The translations under genes and the position numbers were made by a program. Below are positions 6,801 through 7,690 of a DNA stretch of 7,690 nucleotides, piece by piece; the first letter of the stretch is position 1, and each line of letters begins with the position of its first letter. The notes beneath the pieces were generated by a model. The model saw nothing but the letters and a program-made list of their open reading frames with translations, made no database searches and was not told where the DNA came from. The stretch is from an uncultured Acidobacteriaceae bacterium (GTDB lineage: Bacteria > Acidobacteriota > Terriglobia > Terriglobales > Acidobacteriaceae): the NCBI GenBank assembly GCA_903842845.1, contig CAIMNN010000468.1:1-7690 (forward strand), written 5' to 3'.

Positions 6801-7178
6801 CAATGTTGCATCAGCACGAACTTCAACCTGCTCTTTAGTGCTGCCGACCTTGAGCTTGATGTTGCTTGTGGTGATGACGGTGGCCGGAACTTCGACGGCT
6901 TTCACGAAGCTCTTTTCAAAACCCGCAGCGGAAACATTGACGGAATAAGTGCCGGGAAGAATGAACTCAAAACGGAAAGAACCGTTCGAGATGGTTTCTG
7001 CGGTACGGGTTGCGCCCGTTTCAGCGGAGACGATATCGACCTTCGCGCCGACAACAGCAGCTCAGCTGGGATCAGTGATTGTTCCGACGAGCGTTCCGTT
7101 GGATGATTGGGCATCCAATAAAACACCGAAGCCAAGAAGCAGTAGAAACACTGCGACTGTATTGAGAATTCGATTCAT
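3891..7178 (-). pseudogene. TonB-dependent receptor (Oar-like, carboxypeptidase-regulatory-like N-domain), interrupted by an in-frame TGA
   Basis: Read from the ATG at 7178 (GGAGG 5 nt upstream), the frame spans 1095 codons before the final TGA, but codon 39 (7064-7062) is also TGA. Residues 1-24 are a signal peptide. From about 27 to 110 there is a carboxypeptidase-regulatory-like fold (GTLVGTITDPS, stop, AAVVGAKV, later LPGTYSVNVSAAGFEK). The plug follows, with GGGRPRANNFLIEGQDNND (180-198), AEYGHGAG (226-233) and KSGTNKIHG (241-249). The rest is a beta-barrel ending RIFLRFTF with the terminal Phe typical of outer-membrane proteins; DVNGDGISNDRP near 932-943 is characteristic of these receptors. 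Family role: TonB-powered uptake of large substrates across the outer membrane, here possibly sugars. The stop replaces the glycine normally after Asp-Pro-Ser; GGA to TGA is one change (C to A at plus 7064). All later codons are open. The next plausible start, GTG at 6905, lacks a signal peptide. Recent mutation or sequencing error. Confidence 0.88.
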
Positions 7179-7183
7179 ACTGT

Positions 7184-7188
7184 CCTCC
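7184..7188 (-). promoter_or_regulatory. Ribosome binding site GGAGG of the receptor gene
   Basis: On the minus strand GGAGG is followed by 5 nt (ACAGT) and the ATG at 7178-7176. The frame is open upstream to 7262, but that extension would bury the signal peptide behind 28 charged residues. The perfect Shine-Dalgarno and the signal peptide right after it fix the start at 7178. Confidence 0.85.
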
Positions 7189-7296
7189 GAAAAAAATTGA
7201 AAAAGTTCTCGCTGAGTAGAAAAATCTTCTACCAACCTGTCTTTCATACTTCTGCGATACATTGTTAGATCGACGCACTAAGTACTGGCTGACAAA

Positions 7297-7327
7297 AGCA
7301 GCGAAGGCCTGTAAGGGCGTAGCTGCT
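7297..7327 (-). other. Possible hairpin in the long 5' leader of the receptor gene
   Basis: AGCAGC (7297-7302) pairs with GCTGCT (7322-7327). An inner GCC/GGC (7307-7309 and 7316-7318) could close a second short stem. On the minus strand the hairpin is followed by TTTTGT, giving it an attenuator-like look. It sits between the predicted transcript start (near 7348) and the ATG at 7178. The stem is short and the internal loops are large, so folding is uncertain. Confidence 0.3.
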
Positions 7328-7354
7328 AGAGTTAAAATCTTTCGTCTTTATTGA

Positions 7355-7360
7355 ATTATA
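7355..7360 (-). promoter_or_regulatory. -10 element of a likely receptor promoter
   Basis: A perfect TATAAT on the minus strand (7360-7355) lies in a very AT-rich stretch. At the 16-18 bp spacings the -35 region reads ACCAAT, GACCAA or AGACCA, poor matches to TTGACA. The predicted transcript start is near 7348, giving a leader of about 170 nt. A strong -10 with no -35, plus a palindrome just upstream (7388-7401), is the pattern of an activator-dependent promoter. Confidence 0.45.
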
Positions 7361-7387
7361 TTAACACAACTGTAAAATTGGTCTAAA

Positions 7388-7401
7388 GTGACCTGAGTCA
7401 C
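7388..7401. promoter_or_regulatory. GTGA-N6-TCAC palindrome, CRP/FNR-family-type site
   Basis: GTGAC-CTGA-GTCAC is a perfect 5-bp dyad that also fits the core GTGA-N6-TCAC of CRP-family sites; the flanking T and A of the full consensus are A and G here. Its centre is about 46 bp upstream of the predicted receptor transcript start, roughly where an activator would touch RNA polymerase. Which regulator binds, if any, is unknown. The core match alone is expected by chance roughly once in several windows of this size. Confidence 0.4.
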
Positions 7402-7459
7402 GAATGCTTTCTCAATGTAAAAAGTGATTTTTTGAAACTGTATAAATAAGTAATTAAAA

Positions 7460-7690
7460 CTACTTCGCCATGAAGTCAAATGCGCGGGTGATGTAGCGCT
7501 TGAGGTCGCGGCGATGGACTACGGCGTCGAGGAATCCTTTTTCGAGCAGGAACTCGGAGCGCTGGAAGCCCTCGGGGAGCTTTTGGCGGATGGTCTGCTC
7601 AATGACGCGCGGGCCGGCGAAGCCGATGAGCGCGCCTGGCTCTGCGATATTGAGGTCGCCGAGCATGGCGAAGCTGGCGGTGACGCCGCC
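7460..7690 (-). CDS. accD: Acetyl-CoA carboxylase carboxyltransferase subunit beta, C-terminal part
   Basis: The last 76 residues are present; the gene runs off the right edge of the window and ends at TAG 7462-7460. The stretches GGVTASFAMLGD, IAEPGALIGFAGPRVIEQT and KLPEGFQRSEFLLEKGFLD are strongly conserved in AccD, where this crotonase-fold region binds acetyl-CoA and helps shape the active site. With AccA it transfers the carboxyl group from biotin on AccB to acetyl-CoA, giving malonyl-CoA for fatty acid synthesis in the cytoplasm. Nothing is broken in the visible part. It is on the same strand as the receptor, 281 nt upstream of it. I see no convincing intrinsic terminator after it, only an A5/T5 weak stem at 7419-7432. 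A functional link to the downstream genes is unlikely. Confidence 0.95.
   Translation of the reverse strand, partial: GGVTASFAMLGDLNIAEPGALIGFAGPRVIEQTIRQKLPEGFQRSEFLLEKGFLDAVVHRRDLKRYITRAFDFMAK

Noticed and set aside
3891..6905. Treating the receptor as a complete 1004-residue protein starting at GTG 6905
   Set aside because: That start cuts into the carboxypeptidase-regulatory-like domain, lacks a signal peptide and has no good ribosome binding site. Upstream in the same frame lie the missing half-domain, a signal peptide and GGAGG-ATG, with one TGA between.
7062..7064. TGA read as selenocysteine
   Set aside because: The position is a structural turn usually occupied by glycine, not a redox site. 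I see no convincing hairpin directly after the codon, and selenocysteine is not known in this receptor family.
7419..7433. A5-GTGA-T6 stem after accD as an intrinsic terminator
   Set aside because: The stem is only A-T pairs and would be too weak to stop polymerase.
1..7690. CRISPR array, tRNA, rRNA, insertion sequence or prophage attachment site
   Set aside because: No spaced direct repeats, cloverleaf-like sequence, transposase motif or flanking terminal repeats were seen on either strand.

Overview
The window looks like part of an Acidobacteriota chromosome, probably class Terriglobia (the Granulicella/Terriglobus/Edaphobacter group). The main reason is the very large TonB-dependent receptor with an N-terminal carboxypeptidase-regulatory-like domain (the Oar-like type expanded in these bacteria), beside an exported (alpha/alpha)6-barrel glycosidase. 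This placement rests on protein character only; no RNA gene or phylogenetic marker other than a piece of accD is present.

Layout. Positions 1-116 hold the 3' end of an unrecognised plus-strand gene, followed by an intrinsic terminator (147-181). A small exported protein of unknown function follows on the plus strand (304-756) and ends in a second clear terminator (776-809). Everything after that is on the minus strand. In transcription order (right to left) these are: the C-terminal end of accD (7690-7460), a 281-nt AT-rich regulatory gap, a TonB-dependent receptor (7178-3891), an intrinsic terminator, an exported glycoside hydrolase (3786-1471), and a ParD/ParE-like toxin-antitoxin operon (1367-808), which runs convergently into the small exported gene.

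How the genes relate. The receptor and the glycosidase form a plausible carbohydrate uptake and processing pair (outer-membrane import plus a secreted or periplasmic debranching-type glucosidase), but no SusD-like partner lies in the window, and a strong terminator separates the two genes. The receptor frame is broken by a single in-frame TGA at codon 39 (7064-7062), exactly where the family usually has glycine after Asp-Pro-Ser. The remaining 1056 codons are open, so this is either a very recent nonsense mutation or a sequence error.

The most structured regulatory DNA is in front of the antitoxin. A perfect 9-bp inverted repeat sits between and over a TTGACA -35 and a TACGCT -10, so close to the ATG that the mRNA is predicted to be leaderless. 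A GTGA-N6-TCAC palindrome of the CRP/FNR-family type lies just upstream of a perfect TATAAT in front of the receptor. I did not find a clearly new multi-gene system. The strongest leads are the receptor nonsense codon and the compact antitoxin operator.
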